The notes: generated by a model not told the origin, from the letters alone. Shown: positions 35,340-49,614, counted from the first letter of the stretch. The stretch: DNA of 64,000 nucleotides from Cercis canadensis (GCA_003255065.1 QAOA01005636.1:597396-661395), one strand, 5' to 3'. Numbers and translations are program-made.

Positions 35340-38300
35340 ATGGCTGGTCAGTGCTCTAATGATGGTTCCAGTACTAGCAATGTTTCAGCAGAATCTTCAG
35401 ATTCAACTGTTCAGCTCAATATCAAGACTTTAGATTCCCGGATTTACAGTTTTCAAGTGGATAAAAATGTGAGGAATAATCTCCTCAATTCCCGCCACTT
35501 TGTGTTAGAGTATAGATTTAATTATACAAAATTGTGAACTACCTACTTCTAGTTTTTGGACACGTGACCTGTCTTTATTTCAGATGCCAGTTTCATTGTT
35601 CAAGGAGAAAATAGCGAATGAAATTGGTGTTCCAGTTAGTCAGCAACGGTTGATTTTCAGGGGAAAAGTCTTAAAGGATGATCATGTTATTTCCGAGTAT
35701 CGTATCCGCATTTGAGATATTTTTTCGTTGGTTTCATGCTTAAATAATGTCTCTTGGAATTTGTATGTTTTGTTTGTCTTGCTTGTAAAGTGCATTATGG
35801 ACATTAGGCATCGTTTCTTCATTCAAATTCCATACGGCTTTGATTTTCTAAAACATGGATTGCATGACAATAGAAAATAACATGGCTTGAAGCAGAACAC
35901 TCAAAAGTGATAAAATGTTTTAGCATTTACAATCCTGATTGCAATATCTTTGATTCTTTGTGGAGTAGCTTATCTCATTGTTGATGTGAATGCTGCTTTC
36001 TGCATGTGTGTTCCATCTGGAGTTTTTCTTATAAGAATTTGAGAGAAGTGGTGTTGCAATTGGAGTTCTGATGTTGAAAGAAGTGACCTGATGCACACAA
36101 TTGAATATAGCATTCTTATTTGATGTCTTTACCTTGGATAATCCCAGACTTAACAAAATTGTGGTGCATATTGTTGGTTGATTCAAAGTCGTCAAAAGTG
36201 ACACTTTGCATAGAATCACTCAGTGACTTATTGGAGTGTAAAAGCAAAACATAAGAATGAAGGTCTTACATATAATGTGGGACATCTCTCACAAGATATA
36301 TGTCTAACATGATCAAGAGATAAGAATAACAAAGGCTGTAATAGAACAAGAGTTTTTTTTGGTCATCATGCTCACCCCTCATCTTCTTTGACTCATTATG
36401 ACGATTTTCATTATTGATACTTCAATATCATCAGCATCATTATAATATAATCCTTAACCATTTATAGATGTTGAGAATGGGCATACATTGCATTTAGTTG
36501 AAAGGCAACCAAATCAGTTGCAAGCTTCTGGTACTAGCTCTAGTGAGACGACTGGTACTAATGGTAACCGAGGTATAATTTTTCCAACTCCTTACCATTT
36601 CTGTAGTACAAGTTTCTTCTGTAGTAGACTAATGATATATTTGTTAATTGGAAGGCAATGACGCAAGCTTTGGGGGCCCTCGTAATCGTGTCGGACAAAT
36701 TTCACACAGTGTTGTTCTTGGGACCTTTAATGTTGGGGAGCAAGGTGAAAGCATTGCTCCGGACCTTACTCGGGTGGGTCCTTTGATTTTTTCTCGAGAA
36801 GTTCATATGCATACATATTTGGTGGGAAAATTTTTTGCATCAGTATTGCCCCAGACATTAAGCATTGCCGCATTATATTTTCAGGTTATTGGGGCAGTTT
36901 TGAATTCTATTGGAATTGGTGGTCAGAGCACAAATAGTGTTACTACTGCTATGCAGTCTTCTTCTTCTTCAGTGAGTACTACTTGTTTTTTAAGAGGATG
37001 ACCATTAGTAATTATATTTTTGCTCTGTTTCTTTTTTGGCTAGTAAAAATATGACAAACTGCCTTTTATGTGACGAGTGCCACGTGGTCCTTGGATATGC
37101 ATCTTTAATTTTCTTATCCATGAATCTCTTTCACATAATGTTAGCTATTTTATTGTCAAGTTGCTTAATATCCTTGCGTTATTTTATTGTCCTGCAGTGT
37201 TGCTGGGTGTTGTTGTTTAGTTTCCTTTCTGGATTGTAACTTGTGATTTCCTCTGCTCAGATCATTAAATGATCAAGTGTTCTAGTATCTTTCTCTTTGG
37301 GCATGTTTGTCTCCTATTGTCCAAATTGTGATTATCTCAAAAATCTTAGGAATTGTTATTTCTCTGGTATTGAAACTTTCAGTTTTGCCATCTTTGTTAC
37401 TTTCCTAGCATCACTAATTTTCTTATTCCCTACCATCAGTATAATTTTTAAAATAGAAGTGGTGTAGAACACAGAACTGTTCTTTCATGGAGGCAAATGT
37501 TGTCCTGCTACATGTCTCCTGCAATATATCTCTTTTGCACTAACTGGGTGTGTTTCTGAAGCCAAATCTATCTGGTCAGGCTCCTCTGGGGAATGAAGCT
37601 GAAGGAATGCGTGTTGGAAATCAGAACCAAGCAGGAAATCAAGCACAGTCTGGACAGACATTTCCTAATCCATTCCAATCTTTGCCTCAAGTTGTTCAGA
37701 TTCCTCTGGCTGCTGGAGCCATACCTGTTCCTTCACTCAATGCAGTAGGAACATATACTTTTTATTTTTATTTTTATTAATATCCTCTTAATTGTATTTG
37801 TTTGTAATTTTGTACATATTCATTAACATTTATTTCCACATTCCTTTCATCTCAGCCAATTCCTGACTCATTACACACCCTGTCTGAGTTTATAAATCGC
37901 ATAGAGCGGGCACTATCACAAAACGGTGATTATTCCGAAATCATTAATGTTTTTCTTTCAGTTTGATAGGACATGTTTAAATGACCAAATTTGTTTTATG
38001 CAGGCTATCTACCAAATTTGTCTTCAAATGACACTGGAGAGCAACCACAAGTGGAATTATCTTCCAATGTGCAAGGATTGCCTACGCCTGAAGCATTAAG
38101 CATTGTCTTGCGTCATACAGAAAGGCTGCTCAGTGGTCATGCCGTTGCCGCACTATCTGTAATTAACACATTCTCCTTATAGATTTGGATCTTTTGCCCT
38201 TTATGATATAAACATGTTTATATCCGCTTCAATTTAAGGGGGATTTGTTGTGATAGTCTAAGTTTTACTGACTGCAAGTATGTGCATAACAGTTATACGA

Positions 38301-41300
38301 AAAAAAATGAGGATGGAAGTTGCATAGGATAGCCCTAAATGATTTTGTGGAATAATCTGGGGTTGTTCTTTTAACCATTGGTACATTATTAGACAAATAA
38401 TTGCAACATCTTTGGTAATGACTGGACATTTTGACCGTGCTAGATTTTAGAGATGTATGGTAAAAAGAATTTGATTCATGTGAAGTGGAAAATATAGGAT
38501 ATTTAGTAGTCTTTCTTTATAAGATTCTTCAGCTTCTGGTTCAAGTATTAGATAGCATTGCATGCCTTCGAAGAGACTGTTTGTACTGAACCGTGAAGGG
38601 CTTGGACTTCAGTTGACTTTGATTAATATGAAAAACAATATGATGAAACCCACAATGTTATGTATCATGTCAGCTTCAGAAATGTGGAGACATTTTACCC
38701 CATTGTGCTAGTTAGACATTGTTATCATGTAAAATCCAGCTGAGATTGGACTGGAAGACAACTTAATGTTTGAGATTTCTAGCATACACTCTTTTTTTCA
38801 CAGGACTTACAATCCATCCCTGATCATATGAATATCTTTTGATTTTGTGATTCATGAATCTCTTAATGGGAGCTGAGTCACACTGTCTTCAACAGATGGA
38901 TTATAATATTATTTCTCTTTATTCAAGGCAAAAAGATTGTTATCATGACGATAGATGTTTTAAGTATGTGATTTGTTGGTATGAATCAACCTTGCTATCG
39001 TTACGTTTTATCTTATCATCTGATTATGTTTTATTTGTAATTTCTTGGGACTCTAGCATATTGCAGGACGCTTGGAGAGAGAGGGAACAACTTCTGATCC
39101 AAGTATAAGGGGCCAAATACAGTCAGAGTCGATGCAAATAGGACTTGCTATGCAGCATTTGGGTGCACTTCTACTTGAGCTTGGCCGTACGATTTTGACA
39201 TTGCGTATGGGACAGTCTGCTGTATGTTTTTCTCCCTTTTCCCAAATGATTTGGTTTAGTTGATGGTGTGAAACAAATTGGTCATGATCATATTCAAATT
39301 TCAGGCAGAATCTGTTGTTAATGCTGGGCCAGCAGTTTATATTTCTCCATCAGGGCCTAATCCTATAATGGTGCAGGTTTGTCATTCATTTTGGATTATT
39401 TAATTCTGAGTGTATCAATCTCTGTTGTCATAAATGGTGATGCTAGATCAAATTTTAAAGCATTGATTGATTTAGGATCTAAAGATGATGAATATGCTAC
39501 ACCAAAGAGGTGATTGATGATTGAAAGAAACCTAGTTGATGTACTTAGTTATGTGGTTTCAAGGCAATACTTGCTCTGGAGCCTAACTCTTCAAAACTAT
39601 TTCTGGTTTTAACTCTTCCTATTGGGAAAATGATTTATGTTGGACTTGGTTCATTCTATATTGCTTTGGATGCTCAAGGTTTCATGCATTCAGAAAGAAG
39701 ATTCTGCAGATGTGTTACGACTTACAAGGAAATTGGTTGATGTGCCTTGAAGAAATTAATAAAAAATCGTCATTAGTGTCTTTAACAATCATGCAAATTG
39801 GTTCAACAGATAGTTTGTGAATGAAGAGATGCCTAGAATGATGATAGATTATTGTCAAGCGGATTATATATTTGCCCAAATTGTTTCATATAACTAATGT
39901 TGCAGTATGCTCCTGTCCTAGGAAATTGAAATAAGAGAATACTTGTTTAGAACATGATGTTCTTTAAGTCCAATCGGTGACATTGTGGTAATACCAAATT
40001 TATTTTGCCGTTAAGGGAAGAATACAAGGGAGTGTTAATAACTTCAGTGCAATTCTTGCTTAAAAATATTATATTGCATTCATGTGTTGAGATTGTAGTC
40101 TGTATGTGAGCCTACTTACATATACTAGATCATATGACCTATCAGGTTCACCTCTGTCGCATTGTGAGTACCTGATTTTGGTTTTCTTGCTATTGTGCCC
40201 CCTCATCTGATCTTTTTTTTTCACATACTGTAATTCTGTCACTTCTGGCACATTCTGTCATATACTGTAGATTGTTTGGTATATCTGTGTGGAGGTTTTA
40301 AGGCAGAAGTTCATTCTTAAAATCTGTAGCATATTTGAATAAATTTAGTGGTTCCTTGTTGCTATCTGCATGGATTGGTTGATCTAGTGTTTGAAATGAC
40401 TGTCCTTCTGGTGCTCTTGTACTTTTTGTAGCCTTTTCCACTTCAGACTAGCTCCCTATTTGGTGGTTCTGTTTCTCCTTCAACTCCTGCGACGTTTGGT
40501 GCCGTTGGTGTTGGAAGTGCCCCTAGGAACATAAACATCCATATACATGCTGGTAAATAAAATTAGTTGTACTCATATATTTGAACTATAGAACTCATCA
40601 ACTCTGCTTACTACCAGGAACCTCTCTCGCACCAATTGTTTCTGCAATTGGTTCAAGGCCAACTAATGGGGAAGGAACACAAAGTGAACACCATAACGGT
40701 CCTGGATCTGGTGATTCAGGGTCAACACGGGTGTTACCTGTTAGAAATGTCATTACTGCGGCTGTGCCATCACGCCCTCCTGGTATTGTAGTCGCCAGTG
40801 GCTCACAATCCGGTCTTGGTGTTTCTACTTCACAGCCTCCTTCGGATTCAGTTTCATTACAATCTGCTTTAGCTGAAGTCAATTCCCGCCTTAGAAACTT
40901 TGCCGGGAATCTGCAAGGAGATAACACAGTTCTGTCAGGTGGCTACCAATTTCTTGTTTATATGCGTATAGCCTGAATGGCATTTGATTCTCAAAACTGC
41001 TTTGCATCCAAACAGGTCAAGTGGAGTCAACTAGTCGGGACTTGTCTGTTAGTGCTGAATCCCGACCTGCTTCTGGGAATGAACAGCTAGATACCATGGA
41101 GATGAATAGTGTTGGAACTGCCCCCGTGTCTTCAGTTAGGCACACATCTGAAAGCGGAGTAGATGAGGTATTATTTGTGCTCAAACCTGGTGGTCCTTTC
41201 TGTGTCCTCATAAGTTATAACTATCGTTTTTAATTGATTACTATTAGCTTTTCAACTACAACCAGCCCCAACTTGAGGCAGTTCAAACCTGTAACAAGGA

Positions 41301-44300
41301 GGATAGAGATGCTTTGAGCAACAATTTTATTTCTGCTTCTTCTGATGGGGATTTTGTAAGTTGTTCGAGTGGAGAAACAATATCAAAGTCAGAAAATGTA
41401 CAAGAAATTGCTTCATCTGTAGGGGAGAGACAAGATCTAGATGAAGGTGCCAAAGCTGCTCCACTTGGATTGGGTGTGACTGGTTTGGAACGTAAGGTAA
41501 GCTTATTGGTTATATCTTTGTGTATCACAACCCCAAATTTTCTGATAGATGTGGCATGCGTTCACATAGACTGGCCTTGATGTTGGATTTGGGTGTTTGT
41601 GATGCAATATTGAGGGAGAACAGACGCTACTTGGGACAGAATTATGGAAAAGATAGGGAAGGATTGGAGTTAGTCCAAAGAAATAGGTTCTAGGGTTTAA
41701 AAATCACTCAATTCTGAAAAGATCATATTCATTGGCAGCAAAAATAAGCTAATATCGTTTTACACATGGAAGGCCCTTTTATAGCCTTGATAAAACTTGA
41801 CCAGCAAGTAAAAATCCTTCTAAAATATCCTCTCCTAGGACTTCAATTCTGTCAGCAATTTCCTACAACTTCCTAAAATAGATGCCTGTTGAGTTTATAT
41901 TTCTCAATTCTCTTGAATTTTTTTGGGGCCTTGGGGCACATAGAAATGTGAAGGTTTTCAATTTTGTGAGCTTCAGTCCTTTGTTTAAGATGATGGTGTT
42001 TATTATTTTCTTTTGTTCCATTGACTTGTTTTAGTTACACATAATTCATTTGTCAAACGGCCTGAGACCTCAGAGGACACGATTTATATGTCTACATCTT
42101 GGTGCTCTTTATCACAATGATTGGCGATTCTTGAAGTTCATCCCTCCTTTAGTTGCTCAAAATTATTATTAAATAATTGAATGTCTGCTCTATTACAGAG
42201 GCGACCTAGACTTCAACTTCCTGTAAGTAAAGGTGCTGATGGTGGTTCCACAAGTTCTGTTGATCAAAATCAACAAGCTAGAATAGGTGGTCAGCATATA
42301 TTGCAAGCTCTTGCAAGTCATGGATCTGCAGTGAATCAAAGAAATGCTGAGGGACCATCCCAAGGTTCCTCTGCCTCTGGTGATGGCCAGGTTGATGTGG
42401 CTGGTGTTATGTCTCAGGTTTTGCATAGCCCTGCTTTGAATGGTTTGTTGACGGGGGTTTCACAGCAAACTGGAGTTGGCTCGCCTGATGTCTTGAGGAA
42501 TATGTTGCAGCAGTTCACGCAGAGCCCACAGATGAGGAATACAGTTAATCACATTGTCCAGCAGGTTGGCAGTCAGGATATGGGAAATATTTTTCCTGGA
42601 ATGGAAAGAGGGCAAGGTGGTGGGATTGACTTGTCAAGGATGTTTCGGCAGATGATGCCTATTGTATCTGAAGCTCTTGGCAGTATAACCCCTTCTCAGT
42701 CATTTTCTGCTGCAGAACCAGAGTCCCAGGCACCCTACAGAGATGGTAGACTGAGCAGAGTTGATAGTTCTGATAATCAAAGCTTACAGGTTTGTATACT
42801 TGTGCTAACAGAAAGGCATTGGTTGTCTGGTTGCATCACTACACTTCCATGTTTTATATTGTCTTTGGGCTGCTGAGAAAAATTCATGTTCCCTTCTGGC
42901 CCCTTATATTGTCGTAGATGAAGTCCTTTCTGGCACCTGTCAAATGCTGCAACATGATTGAATTGCTTCTCTTTCTAATATTCATTTATGGAATGAGTTC
43001 AGGCTCCTCTTAGGACTTGGATATCATTAACATATCCCGCCTTTATCACATCTTGATGCTGTGTCTGTTTCTTTTTGTATTTTTTTTCAATGATAAGTGC
43101 TGTACAGGGTAGTCATACTTGATAGTTGAGACGGGAATTTCCTAAAAAGGTGTTTGGTCCCAGACAGCATAATGATAAGTAAAACAATTTAGTCAATAAC
43201 TATGAAGCTGTAAAATATACGGAATGGTGGTGAATGAAATTAGTCAGTGTATGTTTTTAATTATTTAGCCTTGCAAGGGGAAAAGTGAGTTCTATCTTCT
43301 CCTTGCGTTACTTTATTCCATTCATAATGTTTTCATAGTCCTCCTCCCTTGCTGTCCTGCCCTAAATCATCTATTCTCATGAGCTTTTATTGTATATACT
43401 CAACAGGCCATATTATTGTGTCATTTAGATTATTTTTAGTCTATCCAAATAATTTCCAACCACAATCGATATCTGTTAGCCTTATCTTTGAGAAGTCTAT
43501 GATGAAACGAAGCTTTGCTTTAATAAATTTGGTTCCAAATTGGGTTAGGTGTGATCACTTATGCGTTAGCTTGATACACGGGCTAACTATTATCAGATAA
43601 AGAATGTTAATTTAGGAGAAGTTACATGAAAGGTATATCATTATCTTTTCTTTGATAATGGTTCTTGTTTGTATTTCTGTGTATTTTTGCTTCTGCCTTC
43701 ACTAGACATCTCCTGTCTTCAGGCTGTCTGTGGGAATGTTTAGAATTCTTGCAATTGTCCTCTTTTTCTTTTGTTTTTTATTCAGTTTCCACCTCTTTGT
43801 AATGGGCTTATATTGATTTCTGGGAAAATGACCCTGAAGGTTGTTCAAAAAAATTTGTATACCATGAAGAACAGAATAAAGAATGACCACTTTTTATAAC
43901 TAACGATCACAATTTTCATGAATGGAATAACCAAGCCTTGTAATAGAATAAACACTTGCCGCAAGGGTCAAAATATTTTCTAGGCATCTCTTAGTATCAT
44001 CCAATTAGGAGGTGTTTGGTAGAGCGGTATCCTTGATTCCCCAGTATCTTGGGTTTACGGGTATAAGACACATGGGTATTTAAGATTCCCATGTTTTGTA
44101 TGACTATGAGAAGTCATCTTACGTGATACCCATGATTGGTTGCACCTAGGGTTGCAGATTACCAGGTCTTTGGAGTGGTATAGCATACCTGCAATTGTTG
44201 ATATCGGATGCTTGGCAGGGATCTTGGATACCTGTGTCATAATTTTGACTGGTGTACCAAACACAAACATCTAACTCAGGGATACAGGATACCATGGTAT

Positions 44301-44797
44301 CCTAGATGCCTTGATGAAGATACCAGTGTATTGAACACCTGATTTTTCTAGATGCCATAATAGTAGCTCCGCTTATGACTATTTCCTTGTCTTGTTCATG
44401 TTCCAGATAAACCTTCAACCAGTGGCAGAGACGATTGAGCGCCCGAGTCCCCCTGCTGTTGTTTTCCGTGCCGTGGCTGAAAATGCTGTCCAGCTGTCTG
44501 GCAGTGGAAGTGCTTCTAATGCTCTTCTGGAAGAGTTATGCTGTGATGACGGTCTTGCCAGTGTGAGTATTCTCTGATTATTATATTTGCTCACTTAAGC
44601 TGCTTCATGCACTGCCTAGCATATTTTGATATGGATAGAACTTTTGCAGATAATGTTTTGTGCATGATCACTTTTCTAAAAATTCTGGTAACCAAAAAAA
44701 AGATATATATTTTTTCGTTTTGCAGGAATATGTGGAGATGTTACGACGTGATTTAAGTCAGCGAGTTAAGGGTGAATCTGGGCTGGATAAGTGTTAA
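35340..44797 (+). CDS. BAG6-like large ubiquitin-domain protein
   Basis: Seventeen coding exons (35340-35468, 35584-35701, 36468-36572, 36655-36773, 36885-36971, 37580-37744, 37856-37925, 38004-38158, 39057-39221, 39305-39376, 40432-40552, 40618-40938, 41016-41167, 41266-41496, 42199-42789, 44407-44562, 44726-44797) join in phase to 942 residues. An N-terminal ubiquitin-like domain covers about residues 24-97 (VQLNIKTLDSRIYSFQVDKN, RLIFRGKVLKDDHVI, HTLHLVERQ). A long Ser/Gly/Gln-rich body follows with ordered stretches (LSEFINRIERALSQ, TPEALSIVLRHTERLLSGHA, QIGLAMQHLGALLLELGRTI), an IHIHAG motif, a second ordered part (FRQMMPIVSEALGSI) and a YVEMLRRDLSQRV end. This order matches plant relatives of BAG6/Scythe, which escort misfolded or tail-anchored clients for sorting or proteasomal breakdown. 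Function here is inferred. All junctions are GT-AG. Confidence 0.93.
41580..42180. other. Intron 14 of the BAG6-like gene, possible old insertion
   Basis: The intron holds a stretch (about 41600-41900) resembling a retrotransposon end (GGGAGAACAGACGCTAC; CTTTTATAGCC), but no ends or target duplication were found. Confidence 0.2.
44010..44340. mobile_element. MITE in the last long intron of the BAG6-like gene
   Basis: About 331 bases start AGGTGTTTGGTAGAGCGGTA; the right end, read on the other strand, is AGGTGTTCAATACACTGGTA. This gives imperfect inverted ends of about 25 bases. The inside is rich in GGTATCC/GGATACC strings. No target duplication could be fixed, so the family (hAT or PIF-like) is open. 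Confidence 0.45.
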
Positions 44798-44799
44798 TT

Positions 44800-46200
44800 C
44801 CAGCTGTGTGGATAATTAATCTCTGCCTCATTTGCTTCAATATGGTGTCACAAACTGTGAACCTTTTAAAAAAGTCTTTGTAAAAGAAGGGTTTTGACAT
44901 CCCTAATTATTAGTTGATCTGGATCATTTTGAAGGACTTCCAGATCATTTCGGGTGAAAATTTAATACAACACCAAACCCGAGACAGTTGTTTCATATGT
45001 GAAGATCAAACATTGGGGCGTTCCTAGACTTACTTTCCTTTTTGTTTTTCTACTATATAATCCTTGAGCGCAATTCTGTCAGTGGTTGCTTTCAATTTTT
45101 TTTGTTTTTCAAAATTCAGTCTATAAATTATATCTGATAGTTAACAACTTTGAAGGGGAGAATTGTGTCTTCGTGAAACAGTTTTACAAGATGTATTAAG
45201 TCAGTAGAAATTTTTTTCGCTGGTCTCATAAAGAATAGAAGTTAGATTCCAATACGAACATTGCGAGTTGATGAGAAACGACCTTATGCTGATTCGCATT
45301 GGGCTGATTGCTTGATTTGTAAGGAAATGAGAGTAAATTATCTATTCTAATAAATAATAGCCATTCCCTCTTAGTAAATTATCTATTCTAATAAATAATA
45401 GCCATTCCCTCTTTGGTGTCCATTTTTTTTTTTAAAGACTCACATGGTTATATTTATTTGCAAATAAAAATAAAATATTTTTGAATTTATTATTGTAAGA
45501 TGTTAGAACTTGACATAAAAAATTTAATAATTAAAAAAATGTTATTTTTACAAATTATTTTATTAATATCATATTTTATTTAATATTTATATATAATATA
45601 AATTAAATCAATATAACAAATTTTTAAAATTAATTAATTATAATATTTTTTTTAACTCTTATGACTCTACCTTTTTTTACATCTTATTTTTAATTTTACT
45701 TTTTAAAAATAAACTAAATAATAAAAGGTACATTAATCCACGACATGTACATAAATAATCAAATTTACAAGTTAGGGGAAATTTTGTGTGGCCAAATCCC
45801 ATTACGGCTCTAATAACTTTTTTTTTTTTCCTCCACATTTTTTCCCAAAAAATAATAAAATAATTCTTCTTGTTTCTGACAATATCAAAGGTAGAAGAGG
45901 AAAAGGCAAGATTTCGGGGTCAAGCCGCGAAAAGGTTCTTGAAATCGTTGCACAGAACCATGGTGCGTTACTCACCATTCAATGATCTGGGTAAAAATAA
46001 TCCCACTTTCGTCTGGAAATAAAATATTTAAAGAATGAAAATTTAGTTTGTAATGTCTAACTCTCAATCAAATGCCAAAATAAAACCCTTATATTAATAA
46101 AAAAAAAATCACAATTAATAAGAATTAAAAAAATCATCATTATTAATTTCAAAATTTTTTTATATTAAATAAATAATTCATATTATATTATATTATATTT
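44800..46200. other. 3' flank of the BAG6-like gene and intergenic DNA
   Basis: The first 250-400 bases are probably 3' untranslated region. An open frame at 45788-45985 ends ..SSREKVLEIVAQNHGALLTIQ but matches no family I know. The rest is AT-rich. Confidence 0.4.
45332..45413. repeat. Perfect 41-bp tandem duplication
   Basis: The unit AGTAAATTATCTATTCTAAT.. is present twice without interruption or mismatch. Confidence 0.9.
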
Positions 46201-46203
46201 AAC

Positions 46204-46414
46204 GGAAATTCTATGATACTACATAAGTATGTCATATTATACTGACGTGTCAAACATACATAATTTTTATATTTTATTATATATAAAATATAATTTATTT
46301 AATTTTTTAAATAAATTTAAAAACAGTTAATTTGTACACATATCATTCATTTATTGGTTATTCTTATGTAGTATGACATACTACATAAATACTAAAAGTA
46401 TCTAAGAAACCTCC
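46204..46414 (-). mobile_element. AT-rich MITE, copy D of a second tandem pair
   Basis: It starts GGAAATTCTATGATACTACA and ends AAAGTATCTAAGAAACCTCC: the reverse orientation of copy B with the same landmarks. Confidence 0.7.
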
Positions 46415-46459
46415 TATATTTAAACATCAAATAAAATATAATTTTAATAAAATAACAAA

Positions 46460-46664
46460 AAATTTATAATATTATATGAGTATGTCATATTACATTAACA
46501 TAATAAATATATATAATTTTTATATTTTATTAAATATAAATATAAATAATTTTATTTTATAAAATAAACTTAAAAATATTTAATTTATATATATATATCA
46601 TTCACATATTATTATATAATATAATATATCCCATAAATATCAAAAAAAAAATATTTAAGAAACC
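46460..46664 (-). mobile_element. AT-rich MITE, copy E of a second tandem pair
   Basis: It starts with an AATTTATAATATTATATGAG stretch, carries the GTATGTCATATTACATTAAC landmark, and ends ATATTTAAGAAACC. It follows copy D in the same orientation after about 45 bases. Confidence 0.6.
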
Positions 46665-46679
46665 AAGGAGAATTCTAGA

Positions 46680-47755
46680 TACATTAATCACGTGTCAATT
46701 GTTGATCAGCAGATGAGAGAAGTTGAAATCATGGTCGTGGAAAGCATTGGGAAGGCAACGGGAACTTGTGGTTCAGACGAATTTGTACTTTCTTCCTGAT
46801 AGTTGAATGAAATTATGTAAAGGCCACAAATTTAGTTAGGAGACGTTCTCCTCGGAAAAGGTAAGACCAGCTCGGATATCAGGTATTCATGGACACAATC
46901 CGGCTGAAGGACAACCAACGCTGGAGAGGGTACACCTTCCCTCCAAAGAACAGGTTCATCCACCGAGCGAGTAGCTGATCATCAGGTAACGCACTCGCAA
47001 GAGGATAACCACTGCGCGAGTAAGAAGAATAACAGGTACCAGACTCGCAGAGAAAGGGAAATGTTTTTAGAGTTTACAATTGCTGTCCAGGTAGTGAAGG
47101 CCAGTGCTGCATCTGAAGAGAAGTTTGAATTGATTGAAATTTCTGTGTTGAAATCCTAGATTCGTCCACTGGGGGTAATATCCTATTCAGATCGAATTAT
47201 AATTTTTGGTGGGTATAATGTTTGTTTTGTATTATATCATATATGTGGAATAAAAGCTAGGAAATTATTGAAGCATCAACGGAAAATTACTGAGAAAGAA
47301 TTTGGGAAGGGGAGGTTTCAATTATGTTGATTTCACTACCGTTTGGATGATAATTTTGGAAGACGAAGGTTCCGAATAAACACAAGTTCTTTATCTGTTG
47401 TGGAGCTGATTTTTTACCCCTTTCTTTTTGGGTTGGCAGGGTGGAGCTGTGATGGCTGTTGAAGGAAGAAGACGAGGGCGATGGAGAGGGGACGGTGGGG
47501 GAAGTGGCAGGGTTGAAGAAGCTGCTGGACTCTTTATAAAACGCACCGTATGGTGCTTTTTTTTTTTTTTCTTCTTTTTTTCTATCAATTTTTCTTTTTA
47601 TAAGCTTCTTTAGTTTTTCTCTATAATTTAAGACAAAAATAATAAATAAGCAGGTCATATAAGTTAATGAAAGTTAGCAATTGGATTTAAAAAAAAATAG
47701 ATCCAATTCTATCAATTAAAAAAAAGCTGAATTAAGGGTATTTCATCTAGTAAAT
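46680..47755. other. Intergenic, LTR-like flavour but unresolved
   Basis: The stretch 46700-47200 is less AT-rich than its surroundings and resembles non-coding retrotransposon sequence, but I found no paired ends. Open frames at 47287-47658 are short and driven by a T/A-run and GGCGG-type simple sequence. Confidence 0.3.
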
Positions 47756-49614
47756 TTCTATCAATTAAAAAAATTAGGGATATCCCTTATTGTAAGTTTC
47801 TATCAATTTTTTTTAAAAAAAAAAAAGTCTAATGTTTTTCATGGGAAGAAAAAGCATTAACCCAATTATGGATTATGGATTATAAATTAAAATTAAAATT
47901 GAACCCAACAAAATAAATAAAGATACAAAAATTTTAAAAATTAAAAACTATTTATAAATTATACATGCTTTAATCGAATTAATTATTAGACTTACATGAA
48001 AACAAACTTGTTCTAGTGCAATTAGCCTCATTTAGTAATGTCTTATAAGAAATTATACTTGCTCCAATAAAATTAGATCTAATATGTGATTGATTAATAA
48101 AGATTCCATTAGAAACACAACTCATTATCAAATTACACCCAAAGTAATACTAATAAGTAAAAAAACCAAAAAAATTACTATTAATCTTCAACTTCTAAGT
48201 CACCGCAATCAATTATTCTCATTATGCTCACATTTAAGATAGTGACTTCTTACAATAATAATCAATGAATTTTTATAAGTTTATCTCTAATATCTAATTC
48301 TCCATGAGCAATTGAATTTAAATTTCAAGCAATATTATTTTAAATTGTACTTAACCAATGCCAAATATTATTTCTTACAGTTAATGTCAATTGGAAAAGC
48401 CCCAATTCAATTTCAAGCAATTCTTTTAAAAGATTTTGTGATTTCATGGAAGTAATATTCATGAAAATATACATCCCTCAACTCAATTATACTTAATATT
48501 AATTGGTAATAATTTTCATCAAATTACACAATTTCTTAATCTAATTATTTTTAAATTAATACTAATTAGTCCTGAGTATCATTATATTACAACTATAGAA
48601 TATAGAAAATCCAATTATACTATATTTTAATATCAATTAATAATGAATCTCATAAAATCACACTTCTTCCAACCCAAAACACCCAAACAAGTGTACTAGT
48701 CATGAGTAACATATGATCACATTTTATCAAGGGTTTGTGGATTTCATGTTGAAACTCAAAGTTATAGTCAAATTAGCAAGGAAAACATAAAATCATATTT
48801 CTCCTAACCATATTAGCTCTAATTCATGATAAATAAATATAACTTTCATGAAATCACACCATCTCAAATAATTGCTTAAAATTGGATTGGGGTTTTTTCA
48901 AATTGACACTAACTATAAGAAATAATATATTGTCTTTTTTAATTGTTTACTAATTAAATTTAATTAGATGAAAATTAATAAATTTATACTTGTCATTTTT
49001 ATATTTGGCATTGATTAAGTTCAATTTAAAATAATATTGCTTCAAATTTAAATTCAATTGTTCATGGAGGATTAGAGATTGGAGATAAGTTATAAAATTT
49101 CATTGATTATTATTGTAAGAAGTCATTATCTTAAATATAAGCAAAATGAGAAGAATTAATTGTAGTGAATTAGAAGTTGAAGAATAGTAATTTTTTATTT
49201 TAGTTTTTCACTTATTAATATTATTTTGGGTGTAATTTGATCAAGGGTTGTGTTTATAATGAAGTCTTTATTAATCAATCATTGATTGGGTCTAATTTTA
49301 TTGAAGCAAGTGTAATTTCTTATAAGTCATTACTAAATAAGGCTAATTGGACTAGAACAAGTTTATTTTTCATGTAAGTCTAATAATTAATTGAGTTAAA
49401 GCATGTATAGTTTATAAATAGTTTTTTTATTTTGTTAATTTTTTCATATTAATTTATTTTTTGGGTTCAATTTTAATTTTAATTTATAAGCCATTAATTG
49501 GGTTAATGCTTTTTTCTTCCCATGAAAAACATTAGACTTTTTTTTTTTTTTTTTTTNAAAAAAAAGATAGAAACTTACAATTAGGGATATCCCTAATTTT
49601 TTTAATTGATAGAA
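47756..49614. repeat. 1.86 kb near-perfect inverted repeat (giant foldback)
   Basis: The left arm (47756 to about 48660) is matched in reverse complement by the right arm (about 48700-49614). Paired landmarks include TTAGGGATATCCC at both ends, CATTAGACTTTTTT, GGGTTCAATTTTAATTTTAA, CATGTAAGTCTAATAATTAA and GACACTAACTATAAGAAATA. By eye the arms are about 85-90 percent identical, with a loop of a few hundred bases or less. No reading frame and no clear target duplication are present. The N at 49557 lies in the outer part of the right arm. It fits a large MITE or foldback element. Confidence 0.8.

Noticed and set aside
45332-45413. Could the 41-bp tandem pair be a CRISPR-like array?
   Set aside because: It has only two abutting copies with no spacers, in a plant nuclear context; it is a simple tandem duplication.
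47287-47658. Overlapping open frames on both strands near 47.5 kb
   Set aside because: They consist of A/T-runs and GGCGG/GGAAG simple sequence, with no conserved block and no splice support.
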